Positions 1-7,432 are shown, counted from the stretch's first letter. The stretch is 12,388 nucleotides of DNA from Nitrospirota bacterium (GCA_029865515.1 JAOUGQ010000073.1:1-12388); one strand, 5' to 3'. Translations and numbers: made by a program. Notes: generated by a model from the sequence alone, not told the origin.

Positions 1-68
1 TGACCGTGACGACGACCAAGGAACGTCTGGCCGAAGCGGTGGAGCGGCTGAAAAAAATCGGCTGGTAA
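1..68 (+). CDS. 3' end of a probable PLP-dependent aminotransferase (partial)
   Basis: The frame beginning at base 3 is open to a TAA at 66-68 and encodes about 21 C-terminal residues ending ERLAEAVERLKKIGW. An amphipathic final helix of the form 'ERLxEAVxRLKK' is typical of class I/II aminotransferases, such as LL-diaminopimelate or aspartate aminotransferases, where it closes the small domain. This is a weak family clue because no catalytic residue lies inside the window. It runs the same way as folK, 108 bases upstream of the ATG preferred there, so the two could be co-transcribed. Existence of the gene is fairly sure from codon pattern and frame; the family is a guess. Confidence 0.5.
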   Translation, partial: TVTTTKERLAEAVERLKKIGW

Positions 69-176
69 ATTGTTTCAGACGAATTACCTCCGCGTATAGG
101 GACTCGTTTCATTCCAGTTGGCTGAAGAATGCTTCTTCCTTAGCGAGTGGGCCGGGGTGAGGATAGAAAGAGAGAA

Positions 177-731
177 ATGAGTCAAGAAATCGTCTTGATC
201 GGATTTGGCTCCAATGTCGGCGATCGGCAGGAGTTTTGTGATCGTGCCGTGGCACTCATGAACCTGCTTCCTCTTTCCCGTGTGACCGGAGTCTCTTCTT
301 ACTATGAGTCGGAGCCGGTAGACCCGGAGCATACGTTAGGTCCCACCTGGTTCTACAATGGCGTGGTCCGCATCGAAACTTCGCTTAGTCCCATCCGGCT
401 CCTCGACATTCTTCATGAAACCGAAAGAGCCTTGGGTCGGGATGAGGAGCATCGTTCGGGCCCGCGCACCATCGATTTCGACATCCTCTTCGTGGGCCAG
501 CAGGTCATCCATGAGGCAGGATTGACGGTACCTCATCCTCGTCTCCATCTTCGTCGGTTTGTGCTGGAACCGCTTGTGGAAGTCGATCCTGATTGGAATC
601 ATCCGGTCTTTCACCGTTCGGTGAAAGAGTTATTGGACTCTCTCACAGAAACCGGCCAGGTCAGAAAACTGGATATGATCCCAGGGACAAAGTATGGATC
701 CCGACCGGTCTGCTCGCGGCCTCCTGCCTGA
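177..731 (+). CDS. folK: 2-amino-4-hydroxy-6-hydroxymethyldihydropteridine pyrophosphokinase (HPPK)
   Basis: FolK transfers pyrophosphate from ATP to 6-hydroxymethyl-7,8-dihydropterin in the cytoplasm, one step before dihydropteroate synthase in folate synthesis. The 184-residue protein has the HPPK order: the N-terminal GFGSNVGDR (9-17), the mid-protein FYNGVVRIET strand (59-68), the signature SGPRTIDFDILF (94-105), whose D100 and D102 match the two Mg-binding aspartates, and VPHPRLHLRRFVLEPL (118-133). I prefer the ATG at 177, which sits just after GAGAG and begins one residue before the conserved first strand. A GTG at 147 would add ten unconserved residues. Three bases separate its stop from panC, implying one transcript joining folate and pantothenate synthesis. 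Confidence 0.95.
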   Translation: MSQEIVLIGFGSNVGDRQEFCDRAVALMNLLPLSRVTGVSSYYESEPVDPEHTLGPTWFYNGVVRIETSLSPIRLLDILHETERALGRDEEHRSGPRTIDFDILFVGQQVIHEAGLTVPHPRLHLRRFVLEPLVEVDPDWNHPVFHRSVKELLDSLTETGQVRKLDMIPGTKYGSRPVCSRPPA

Positions 732-734
732 TCC

Positions 735-1595
735 ATGCGTGTCATCCATTCCGTTCGAAGTCTGCATATCTGGAGGAGAACTCAGGAGTCGTTGGACATC
801 CAAGTCGGGTTTGTGCCCACGATGGGCGCCTTGCATGCCGGGCACCTCTCGCTCATTCACCGGGCGCGAAAACAATGCGGAATAGTGGTCGTGAGTATTT
901 TTGTGAATCCGCTTCAGTTTGGTCCGGCCGAAGATTTGGGCCGATATCCCCGGAGTTTCATCGCTGATCGACGCCTCTGCCGGGAGGCGGGAGTCGATCT
1001 GGTCTTTGCCCCACGACCAGATGAGTTCTATCCATCAGATTTTCAAACGACTGTTATGGTGAATCGTCTCACGCGACGATGGGAGGGGGAGGCACGGCCT
1101 ACTCATTTCCAAGGGGTGACGACAGTGGTGACAAAGTTGTTCACTGTGGTCCGTCCGCACGTAGTCTATTTCGGGCAAAAGGATTATCAACAATCCCTGG
1201 TGGTGAACCAGCTCATTCGAGATTTCAACTGGGATATGCGAATGATCCGCTGTCCGACGATACGGGAATCCGATGGGTTAGCGGTCAGTTCCCGCAACCG
1301 GTATCTTCCAGCTAATCAACGAACGCAAGCCGGGCTCTTATCGAGGGCGTTAGGCCTAGGGGTCGATGCCATTAAAAACGGGGAATGCAGGGTCCGGACC
1401 ATTCAAAGCAAAATGCAAAAGATGTTAGGAAAGGCTTCCGATGTGCACGTGGAGTACCTGGCAGTTTGTGACGCGAACACCTTGGAACCGCTGACACAGG
1501 TGCAGGGAACGGTAGTGTTGTTAGGAGCCATCAGGCTGGGAAATGTTCGTCTGATTGATAATCGTCTTGCCCACTGTCCCCGAAAAATTCGTTAA
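735..1595 (+). CDS. panC: Pantothenate synthetase (pantoate-beta-alanine ligase)
   Basis: PanC joins pantoate and beta-alanine using ATP through a pantoyl-adenylate intermediate, the last step of vitamin B5 synthesis. The 286 residues match the usual family length. Visible motifs are PTMGALHAGHLSLI (28-41) with the nucleotidyltransferase HxGH at 34-37, FVNPLQFGPAEDLGRYPR (56-73), RPTHFQGVTTVVTKLF (121-136), GQKDYQQ (147-153), and the KMSKS-equivalent region DGLAVSSRNRYL (180-191). The ATG at 735 lies four bases after the folK stop begins its last base, with no good Shine-Dalgarno site upstream (sequence there is C/T rich), so translation probably depends on ribosomes finishing folK. The stop overlaps that of the convergent gene downstream. 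No panB or panD is visible in the window. Confidence 0.97.
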   Translation: MRVIHSVRSLHIWRRTQESLDIQVGFVPTMGALHAGHLSLIHRARKQCGIVVVSIFVNPLQFGPAEDLGRYPRSFIADRRLCREAGVDLVFAPRPDEFYPSDFQTTVMVNRLTRRWEGEARPTHFQGVTTVVTKLFTVVRPHVVYFGQKDYQQSLVVNQLIRDFNWDMRMIRCPTIRESDGLAVSSRNRYLPANQRTQAGLLSRALGLGVDAIKNGECRVRTIQSKMQKMLGKASDVHVEYLAVCDANTLEPLTQVQGTVVLLGAIRLGNVRLIDNRLAHCPRKIR

Positions 1596-2236
1596 TCCGG
1601 AATGAGTTCATTCGGGAGTTCGTCGGGATTGGGTCCATCGGGACCTGGCGGAAAATACTCGCCTAATACCTTACCGCAGTGGGCAATAGCCTGGCACAAA
1701 GATTCCACGGGATTTCCTTTTTGGAAACCTTCTTGAATCAGTGCCACCATGTTGTTCCAAGTCTCCGGGGGAACTCGATCCAGGATAGGGCGGTCTGTCA
1801 GGATCTCAATCCGGTGTTCAAGCAACGAAATGAGAATCAGGACCCCGGTTCCGAGTTCTGTGCGATGAAGCCCGTGTTCCCAAAAAGCCTGATGGGCGCG
1901 GAGCTTGACCTTGTATCCCATACGTTCCTTGGAAGTGAGCAGTCGAATGACGGCAGGCTGGGTCCCGAGCCAATATCCCAGGCAATAGGCTGCCGCGACG
2001 GCCAGTAAAAGCCAGCCGGCGTTGAAGGCGTGCCATCCCCATGGCATCCAGTGGAGCTCCATGGTTAACAATAGAGTCAAAATAAAAAAAGCGAACCCGA
2101 TTCCTGCGCGATACCGCGTTTCCCGGTATCGCGCCGATTGGTCGATGACCATGGGCACGATTTCCCCACGCGTGCGACCTTCGGCCTCCATTACGGCCTG
2201 ATGAATGCGCTCGCGGTTTTTGTCAGAAAACGTCAT
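1592..2236 (-). CDS. TPM-domain integral membrane protein (COG3762-like)
   Basis: This 214-residue protein begins with a short soluble stretch containing TRGEIVPMVIDQSARYRE (22-39), a TPM-like opening. Two membrane segments follow (about 43-60 and 72-92). The second half reads TELGTGVLILISLLEHRIEILTD and resembles the TPM strand that in relatives ends '...R.v.IltDr.I'. The tail is acidic and proline-rich. I assign it to the smaller TPM membrane proteins often found next to lemA and a YgcG-like protein. Function is not established; TPM modules are linked to membrane-protein quality control. Its ATG is six bases after the preceding TPM gene, with no clear Shine-Dalgarno site, so coupling is likely. 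Its TAA overlaps the panC TAA by three bases. Confidence 0.85.
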   Translation of the reverse strand: MTFSDKNRERIHQAVMEAEGRTRGEIVPMVIDQSARYRETRYRAGIGFAFFILTLLLTMELHWMPWGWHAFNAGWLLLAVAAAYCLGYWLGTQPAVIRLLTSKERMGYKVKLRAHQAFWEHGLHRTELGTGVLILISLLEHRIEILTDRPILDRVPPETWNNMVALIQEGFQKGNPVESLCQAIAHCGKVLGEYFPPGPDGPNPDELPNELIPD

Positions 2237-2237
2237 G

Positions 2238-2249
2238 CTGGTTTACCAG
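2238..2249 (-). other. Small palindrome across the TPM-TPM gene junction
   Basis: CTGGTAAACCAG has five-base arms CTGGT/ACCAG around AA. It contains the stop codon of the upstream TPM gene and lies just before the ATG of the next. It could form a weak hairpin affecting reinitiation, but five base pairs may be chance. Confidence 0.2.
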
Positions 2250-3160
2250 TTTCCCGAAGCGCCCCCACCTCCGAAACTCCCGCCGCCTCCACCAAATCCA
2301 CCACTAAAGCCTCCGCCCCCGAACCTTCCCGCTCCACCTGGTGGCCAGGAGTGTCTTGGCCATCCAAAGCTAGAGTCATATCCAAATGGACTTCGAGTCG
2401 ATGGACCTCCGACATTATTGAACAAACTGACGAGGAGAGAGGTCACGGCTCCCGCGAGAATACCTAACCAGATGGCCGCAGGAAATGCGACAAAAAACGA
2501 AAGCAGCATACCAATCACGCTGCCATTGAGACGTCGCCGTGACCCTAAAAATAACCCTATCAGCGTTCCCAGAAACACGGCTAATCCAAAAATTTCCCAC
2601 AGCCCTAATTGGTTATGCGTGGTTGGGGGGGAAGGGGTGGAATTCGTGTAGGTGCCTTCAATGGTACCTAAGATCGCCTGGACACCTGCGACAATTCCGT
2701 CCGAGTAGTTCTCCTGTCGAAACCTCGGGACCATTTCATGTCTGATAATTTGGGAGCTTTTGGCGTCGGTCAGGGTGCCTTCCAACCCGTAACCCACTTC
2801 AATCCGGATCTTGCGTTCTTGAATGGCTACCAAAAGGAGTACGCCGTTATCGGTGCCCTTTTGTCCAAGGCCCCAGGCTGAGGCCACCTGATGGGAAAAC
2901 TCCTCTAACGGATGTTCTTCCAAGGAAGGAATGGTGAGGATGGCGACCTGATTAGAGGTGGTGGCTTCATGCTTCTCCAGGATGGAATTGATTTGGGCAA
3001 TGGTAGTGGAGGAAAGAATATGGGCCAGATCAACCACTCTCCCGGTGAGCGGAGGAATCTCCAATGCCCATGCGGCTGGCGTCAGGAGAAGAATACCCAG
3101 CAGCCCCACCCAACCGAGCCGGTAAGGCCACACGCCCGGCCACCATCTCAAGGCTTGCAT
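2243..3160 (-). CDS. YgcG-family TPM-domain protein with Gly-rich C-terminus
   Basis: An exported membrane protein of about 305 residues. A signal peptide ends at TPAAWA (27-32). The TPM domain starts at LTGRVVDLAHILS (38-50) and holds NQVAILTIPSL, GTDNGVLLLVAI and IEVGYGLEGTLTDA, all family hallmarks. Two hydrophobic segments follow, in the regions IFGLAVFLGTLIGLFLG and LLSFFVAFPAAIWLG. The tail is almost pure Gly/Phe/Ser and ends GGGASGNW, the usual YgcG-type end (GGGGxSGxW). It lies between lemA and a second TPM gene, a recurring arrangement. The start is uncertain: I prefer ATG 3160, which gives a clean signal peptide. A GTG at 3175, in frame and seven bases after the lemA stop, adds five residues. 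Neither has a strong Shine-Dalgarno site. Confidence 0.9.
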   Translation of the reverse strand: MQALRWWPGVWPYRLGWVGLLGILLLTPAAWALEIPPLTGRVVDLAHILSSTTIAQINSILEKHEATTSNQVAILTIPSLEEHPLEEFSHQVASAWGLGQKGTDNGVLLLVAIQERKIRIEVGYGLEGTLTDAKSSQIIRHEMVPRFRQENYSDGIVAGVQAILGTIEGTYTNSTPSPPTTHNQLGLWEIFGLAVFLGTLIGLFLGSRRRLNGSVIGMLLSFFVAFPAAIWLGILAGAVTSLLVSLFNNVGGPSTRSPFGYDSSFGWPRHSWPPGGAGRFGGGGFSGGFGGGGGSFGGGGASGNW

Positions 3161-3182
3161 GTCGTGAGTTCTCACTTACAGG

Positions 3183-3782
3183 TTAGAACTTCACCTCTGG
3201 AGGTGTGGACACCGCCTTTTCGTCGGCCACGGTAAAATTCGGTTTAACCCCAAGTCCTAAGAGATACTTGGCGGTGAGGTTGGTCGGGAAAAATCGCACG
3301 CCCTTGTTATATTCGACAACCTTATCGATATAGCGTTTGCGGGCGACTGTAATTCTATTTTCCGTCCCTTCCAACTGACTTTGCAGGTCACGAAAATTTT
3401 CGTTGGCCTTCAGGTCAGGATATTTTTCCACTACCACCATGAGTCGGGAGAGTGCGGAGGTCAGCCCTTGCTGAGCCTCCTGGAACTTTTGAAACAGAGA
3501 AGGATCTTTCAGGGCTTCAGGGGTGAGTTTAAGCCCGGCCACTTGAGAGCGAGCCTGAGTCACTCCCTCTAAGGTTTCTTGTTCATGCGCCGCATAGCCT
3601 TTGACTGTTGCCACCAGGTTGGGAATTAAATCAGCCCGGCGTTGATATTGGTTTAAGACCTCGCTCCAGGCGGCATTGGTTTCTTCGTCCAGACCTTGAA
3701 GATCGTTATACCCGCATCCAGGCAACAACAGAAGGACCAAGACCAACCCAGCAAGAATATTTTGAGAACGTGCTCGCATCAT
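3183..3782 (-). CDS. lemA: LemA family lipoprotein
   Basis: A 199-residue LemA protein. The N-terminus is a hydrophobic helix ending in a lipobox, LLPGC, with C23 as the probable lipidation site (many LemA proteins keep an uncleaved helix instead). Then comes the family core GYNDLQGLDEETNAAWSEV, NQYQRRADLIPNLVATVKGY (the ERRxDLIPNLV motif), AHEQETLEGVTQAR, YPDLKANENFRDLQSQLEGTENRI and a C-terminal YNKGVRFFPTNLTA. LemA proteins are helical and membrane-anchored, with a poorly defined role in envelope homeostasis. The start at 3782 follows an excellent site, AAGGAGGG at 3787-3794 (minus strand), four bases away. A second ATG follows at once. It heads the lemA-TPM-TPM cluster, so its promoter should lie just upstream of 3800. 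Confidence 0.95.
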   Translation of the reverse strand: MMRARSQNILAGLVLVLLLLPGCGYNDLQGLDEETNAAWSEVLNQYQRRADLIPNLVATVKGYAAHEQETLEGVTQARSQVAGLKLTPEALKDPSLFQKFQEAQQGLTSALSRLMVVVEKYPDLKANENFRDLQSQLEGTENRITVARKRYIDKVVEYNKGVRFFPTNLTAKYLLGLGVKPNFTVADEKAVSTPPEVKF

Positions 3783-4087
3783 TCATCCCTCCTTCCTTCT
3801 GCCATTAAGGAAACCACGTCAAAGTCTACTTCAACCTAAAAAACAGATAAGCATTGGATCGTGCAAAGCAAGTTGACTCGTCTCCTGGAAACAATCAGCC
3901 ATAAGGCGGAGGTTTATCTCAGCGCGCTCGGGAAGAGTTTTGGAGGTTTTCAAGGAAACAGCCATCCGTTCGGGAATGTGAAGGGAATGGCCTAATGTGC
4001 CCGTGGATGAGAATGGATCATCGCAATGCGATCCGGTAACTGGTGAGAGAGGCAACTTGAAGTTGAAGCAGAGGCGCTTGAGTTTTT
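3783..4087. other. Gap between mazG-like gene and lemA, with decayed-coding-like block
   Basis: No convincing intact gene. On the minus strand a frame of 86 codons (3831-4091) is open but starts with TTG, overlaps the upstream stop and has no Shine-Dalgarno site. On the plus strand the frame running through about 3851-4104 reads smoothly (segments such as WKQSAIRRRFISARSGRVLE and NVPVDENGSSQCDPVTGERG) but is broken by two TGA codons, after GSCKAS and after AIRSGM. A short hairpin ATCGCA-A-TGCGAT lies near 4019-4031. The stretch may be a gene remnant, a dispersed element or part of a structured RNA. The last 50 bases before lemA hold its Shine-Dalgarno site and presumably its promoter; I see no clear -35/-10 pair. 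Confidence 0.35.
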
Positions 4088-4462
4088 TCAAGGATTTTGT
4101 TTAATCAAAAGAGGTTCAATTTTTGCCGGGGAATAAGTTGGGGGTTTCACCCATTTGCCGTCTTCCCGTTTGTACCCGCCGACTTTGCTCATGTTGGAAC
4201 GGTGCACTTCCTGGAAGACCGGTTCCATGTCAATGCCAAGTGAGACCGCCGTGCCATAAACGACATACAGTAAATCGGCGAGTTCCTTGGCGATCGAAGG
4301 TAGGTCCTTTTCTTGCAGTGCCTCCTGGAGTTCTTCGAATTCTTCCTGGATCAGACGTTTCCGAAGAGTTTGGGTCGGTTCATCGGGAATCGAGGGTGTG
4401 GGGGACACGTGAATGTCGAATTGTTCATGAAATTCCTGGACCATGCGTTGTGCGTCGTTCAC
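4088..4462 (-). CDS. MazG-like nucleotide pyrophosphohydrolase
   Basis: A 124-residue all-alpha NTP pyrophosphohydrolase-fold protein (MazG / phosphoribosyl-ATP pyrophosphatase-like superfamily). These enzymes hydrolyse nucleoside triphosphates to monophosphates plus PPi, using Mg ions held by an ExxE...ExxD set. Here EEFEE (40-44) and KELADLLYVVYGTAVSLGID (59-78, with E60 and D63) supply it. VHRSNMSKV (86-94) then matches the family's N..K end, followed by YKREDGKWVKPPTYSPA. The start is GTG at 4462, supported by AGGGAGGT at 4471-4478 (minus strand) eight bases upstream. ATG 4444 would lose the first helix turn. It lies 99 bases downstream of glycerate kinase on the same strand. The natural substrate is unknown: house-cleaning of damaged dNTPs is the family guess, and hisE is less likely without his neighbours. 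Confidence 0.85.
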   Translation of the reverse strand: MNDAQRMVQEFHEQFDIHVSPTPSIPDEPTQTLRKRLIQEEFEELQEALQEKDLPSIAKELADLLYVVYGTAVSLGIDMEPVFQEVHRSNMSKVGGYKREDGKWVKPPTYSPAKIEPLLIKQNP

Positions 4463-4561
4463 CGTCTTCTACCTCCCTAACTATGACTTACTGCGTTTCG
4501 AAGGGCGTTACTGTTGCTGATAAAGGAGTCCTTCCAACTGTCTGAGAACGAAAGGACATTG

Positions 4562-5914
4562 TCACAGGACTACAATCAAATAAATATCGTTGACGTTGGT
4601 GCCGGTGGGGCCGGTGATGATATGGCCTCCGACATTTTTAAAAAAATGGTAACTGTCATGGTTGTCGAGAAATCGGGAAAGATCGAGTTCTTTCCTGGAG
4701 GCCCGTTCGGAGGTTTTTCCATCGGCAAGGGCGCCAGCCACCTCGGTCGGCCCATCCGTTCCATCGGTTCCAAACCCTGCCACAAATACCTTTCGGAGTC
4801 CAGCCAGTTCTTGAACAGCCGCTAGGACACATTCCTGTGCCCGCCCGCCTTTGCCTTTCCCTTTGACCGTCACCGTTGGTTCGCCTCCTGCAATGAGGCA
4901 GGCTGGCGGAGGAACCGGATTGCCGAATTCGACGAGGTCTCTGGCGAAACCTCCCAGGATACTGCCGATCTCCTTCGCTTCACCTTGCAAGGGGATAGGA
5001 AGAAGGAAGGGCGTAAACTTTAATCGTCTGGCTGCTATGGCAACGCCTTCTATCGCATGGTGATTGTTGGCAAGCACGATGTGCCGATTGCGCAAAGTTC
5101 GTCGCCGGGTTGGTTTCAACGTTTCGGAAATTCTTCCTGTGAGCCCCTTCTTGAAATGGCGTTGAACGGCAACAGGCACTTTTGTCCAAATCTCATAGTG
5201 TTTGAGAATGTCTATGGCATCCTGGTACGTGGAGGAATCCGGGACCGTCGGGCCGGACCCGATGGCGGCGAGGTCATCTCCTAAGACATCAGAAATGATG
5301 AGGGTCAGGATAGTTGCCGGAGTGGCATGAGCTAGTTGTCCCCCTTTGATGGCGGACAGATGCTTTCGGACGACGTTCATGTCATGAATTGTGGCTCCTG
5401 ATCGCAGGAGTAACCGGGTGGTGCGTTGTTTGTCGATTAACGTGAGGCGGGCCGATGGAGCACAGAGCAGGCTGGATGCGCCCCCGGAAAGCAGAACAAT
5501 CACCAGGTCGTGTTGAGTGAGTGATTGAACCAGGGACAAGATCTGTTTGGTGGCTTTTACACCTCGCCCATCGGGCACCGGATGCGCGGCTTCAAGAATA
5601 CGAATCTTTTTGCAGGGTACCCCATACCCATCTTTCACAATAACGATCCCGTCTTCCAGGGAATCGCCAAGCACTTGTTCCAGAGCCATCGCCATCTGTC
5701 CTGAGGCTTTTCCCGCTCCGACGCACACGATTCGGCGAAATCGTGACAGGTCGTAGGATAGGTCCCCTGCCTTGAGGTGGTTCCCCTTTCGGATCAGAGC
5801 TCCTCGCAAAGCTTTCTGTGGATCGGCGGCCTGAATGGCGGCAGTGATAAGCTTGTTGAGAATGCTCTTGATTCGAGTGTCGGGATAGTGAATGCGAATG
5901 GGTGAGGTTTTCAT
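4562..5914 (-). CDS. Glycerate 2-kinase (MOFRL family)
   Basis: ATP-dependent D-glycerate 2-kinase (EC 2.7.1.165 type, called GckA or TtuD in other bacteria), giving 2-phosphoglycerate for lower glycolysis. The 450 residues match the two-domain family. The N-terminal DUF4147 domain carries CVGAGKASGQMA (64-75), AAHPVPDGRG (109-118), VLLSGGASSLL (140-150), MNVVRKHLSAIKGGQLA (179-195) and a following ISDVLGDD...GSGPTVPD segment. The C-terminal MOFRL domain has GGEPTVTVKGKGKGGRAQE and GFGTDGTDGPTEVAGA. I chose ATG 5914 because the protein then starts shortly before the first conserved helix. An upstream GTG at 5974 adds 20 unlike residues and would overlap the divergent UDG gene. No strong Shine-Dalgarno site is visible. 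No serine-cycle or glycolate genes are nearby to fix the pathway. Confidence 0.93.
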   Translation of the reverse strand: MKTSPIRIHYPDTRIKSILNKLITAAIQAADPQKALRGALIRKGNHLKAGDLSYDLSRFRRIVCVGAGKASGQMAMALEQVLGDSLEDGIVIVKDGYGVPCKKIRILEAAHPVPDGRGVKATKQILSLVQSLTQHDLVIVLLSGGASSLLCAPSARLTLIDKQRTTRLLLRSGATIHDMNVVRKHLSAIKGGQLAHATPATILTLIISDVLGDDLAAIGSGPTVPDSSTYQDAIDILKHYEIWTKVPVAVQRHFKKGLTGRISETLKPTRRRTLRNRHIVLANNHHAIEGVAIAARRLKFTPFLLPIPLQGEAKEIGSILGGFARDLVEFGNPVPPPACLIAGGEPTVTVKGKGKGGRAQECVLAAVQELAGLRKVFVAGFGTDGTDGPTEVAGALADGKTSERASRKELDLSRFLDNHDSYHFFKNVGGHIITGPTGTNVNDIYLIVVL

Positions 5915-5974
5915 CGAAACCGACCGGTAACTTTTCTGGGCTCTGTGGATGGGGCTATGGTAGCATTTTCCCAC

Positions 5975-6661
5975 ATGCGTGCCCTCACTCTTTTACAACA
6001 AACGATCACCGATTGCACGCGGTGCCCGCGACTCACGACTTATCGCCAGAGGATTGCCCGTGAAAAGGTCAAACGATTCCGGGATTGGGAGTATTGGGGT
6101 CGTCCGGTTCCGGGGTTTGGCGACGCTCAGGCCCGGTTGTTTGTGATCGGATTGGCTCCGGCAGCCCATGGCGGGAATCGCACGGGGCGTGTCTTTACAG
6201 GGGACCGAAGTGGAGACTGGCTGTATGAGGCCTTGCATGCCTTTCGTTTTGCAAACCAATCCACATCCATCCATCGAGAGGACGGACTTCGTCTCAAGGA
6301 TTGTTATGTCGCAGCGGCGGTGCGCTGCGCTCCCCCGGCCAATAAACCGACAAAAGAGGAATTCGAGATGTGCCGTCCCTATTTGCTGGAGGAACTCCGG
6401 TTGTTACGACGGATGATGGTCATCGTGGCATTGGGGAAAATCGCCTTTGATGAATACCTGCGGACCTGCCAGGCAATGGGGCTTCAACTACCGTCCCCAC
6501 GCCCGAAATTCAGCCACAAGGCAGAGTATGACTTGCCCTGGGGAGTTACGTTATTAGGGTCCTATCATCCGAGTCAGCAAAATACCTTTACCGGAACCCT
6601 CACCCGCCCGATGTTTCACGAGGTCTTCAAAAGGGCCCGCAAGCTTGTCGACCAGTCGTGA
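5975..6661 (+). CDS. Family 5 uracil-DNA glycosylase (UDGb type, Fe-S)
   Basis: Excises uracil, and in characterised family 5 enzymes also other deaminated bases, from DNA to start base-excision repair. Family 5 is marked by motif 1 GLAPAAHGGNRTGRVFTGD (59-77), where family 4 would have GEAPG, and by the C-terminal motif GSYHPSQQNTFTG (195-207) with H198. The four expected [4Fe-4S] ligands are visible as C14, C17 (CTRCPRL), C118 (VRCAPPANKP) and C133 (EMCRPYL). Length from ATG 5975 is 228 residues, and the protein then starts right before the first cysteine pair. ATG 5957 or GTG 5945 are possible longer starts. It diverges from glycerate kinase across about 60 bases, so each should have its own promoter there. 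It converges with transaldolase, with a 31-base gap. Confidence 0.93.
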   Translation: MRALTLLQQTITDCTRCPRLTTYRQRIAREKVKRFRDWEYWGRPVPGFGDAQARLFVIGLAPAAHGGNRTGRVFTGDRSGDWLYEALHAFRFANQSTSIHREDGLRLKDCYVAAAVRCAPPANKPTKEEFEMCRPYLLEELRLLRRMMVIVALGKIAFDEYLRTCQAMGLQLPSPRPKFSHKAEYDLPWGVTLLGSYHPSQQNTFTGTLTRPMFHEVFKRARKLVDQS

Positions 6662-6692
6662 GGCGTTCACCAGTCTCCCAAACCCTGGCTGG

Positions 6693-7349
6693 TCATTTAG
6701 GCTTGGTGGAGGTTCTGGCTTCCCAATCCGCCAGGAATTTTTTCAACCCGACGTCAGTTAACGGATGTTTGACAAGTTGCTGGAATACTCCGAAGGGCAT
6801 CGTGCAGATATGGCCGCCGGTGAGGGCCGCTTCGACGACATGTTGGGGATGGCGCACGCTGGCAACGAGGACTTGGGTGGAAAATCCGTAATTTTCATAA
6901 ATCGTCAGGATTTGTCGAATAAGCTCCATGCCGTTTGAACTGACATCGTCCAGACGACCAATGAAGGGCGAGACGCACCAAGCCCCTGCCTTAGCGGCCA
7001 GCAAGGCTTGAGTCGGAGAGAAACACAAGGTCACGTTGACATGAATCCCTTCGCTGGCTAATTGCTTCGTGGCCTTCAGCCCTTCCGGGATGAGGGGACA
7101 TTTGACCACGATATTCTTATGAAGTTTGGCTAATTCTCTTCCTTCTTTCACCATGGCGGCGGCTTCGACACTGACTACTTCCGCGCTGATGGGTCCATCC
7201 ACAATGTCACAAATTTCCAGGAGCAGATCTTTGAAATCACGACCCTCCTTGGACACAAGAGAAGGGTTCGTCGTGACCCCATCCACGAGGCCATAACTGG
7301 CCGCTTCACGAATCTCTTTGACATTTCCCGTATCGAGATAGAGCTTCAT
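6693..7349 (-). CDS. tal: Transaldolase, TalC/FSA subfamily
   Basis: A small (218-residue) transaldolase of the pentose phosphate pathway, moving a dihydroxyacetone unit between sugar phosphates through a Schiff base. Visible are MKLYLDTGNVKEI at the start, VTTNPSL (25-31), the Schiff-base lysine K83 in IVVKCPLIPEGLKA, LCFSPTQALLAAKAGA (108-123) and SPFIGRLDD (127-135). F129 lines up with Tyr131 of E. coli fructose-6-phosphate aldolase. True transaldolases have Phe there, so I call transaldolase rather than FSA. The start is ATG 7349, after AGGGGA with good spacing. A longer frame to 7502 adds 51 unrelated residues and would overlap the promoter. It is divergent from the lipoprotein-pgl run, and pgl is a pathway partner. 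Confidence 0.94.
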   Translation of the reverse strand: MKLYLDTGNVKEIREAASYGLVDGVTTNPSLVSKEGRDFKDLLLEICDIVDGPISAEVVSVEAAAMVKEGRELAKLHKNIVVKCPLIPEGLKATKQLASEGIHVNVTLCFSPTQALLAAKAGAWCVSPFIGRLDDVSSNGMELIRQILTIYENYGFSTQVLVASVRHPQHVVEAALTGGHICTMPFGVFQQLVKHPLTDVGLKKFLADWEARTSTKPK

Positions 7350-7403
7350 ATCAAATCCCCTTTGTTGTATGTTGACGATGTGGCCTTCTTTGTCTCGTGG
7401 CCA

Positions 7404-7432
7404 ATTGTAAACCACGCCTTTGTCTTGTACAA
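7404..7432 (-). promoter_or_regulatory. Candidate sigma-70 promoter for transaldolase
   Basis: On the minus strand, TTGTAC (7432-7427) and TACAAT (7409-7404) are separated by 17 bases. The -10 matches consensus at five of six positions and the -35 only at TTG. Transcription would start near 7397, about 48 bases before the transaldolase ATG. Confidence 0.45.

Noticed and set aside
124..138. Hairpin GAAGAA-TGC-TTCTTC upstream of folK as a terminator for the aminotransferase
   Set aside because: A six-base AT-rich stem with no T-tract after it is too weak to call.
2205..2651. Plus-strand proline-rich frame opposite the YgcG-like gene
   Set aside because: Its PPPPK-type repeats are simply the complement of the Gly-rich tail codons of the TPM protein.
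3831..4091. Minus-strand 86-codon frame as a real gene after the mazG-like gene
   Set aside because: TTG start overlapping the previous stop, no Shine-Dalgarno site, and no domain plan. The strand and coding status are unresolved, so it is listed as a finding, not a CDS.
4528..4557. GTCCTT/AAGGAC inverted repeat between glycerate kinase and the mazG-like gene as a terminator
   Set aside because: Six pairs around an 18-base loop with no proper U-run; it may be chance, and the two genes could be co-transcribed.
5915..5974. Longer start for glycerate kinase (GTG 5974) and for UDG (GTG 5945 or ATG 5957)
   Set aside because: The glycerate kinase extension or the longest UDG start would make the divergent genes crowd or overlap, and they add residues outside the conserved domains. 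I kept 5914 and 5975 as most likely, although UDG 5957 cannot be excluded.
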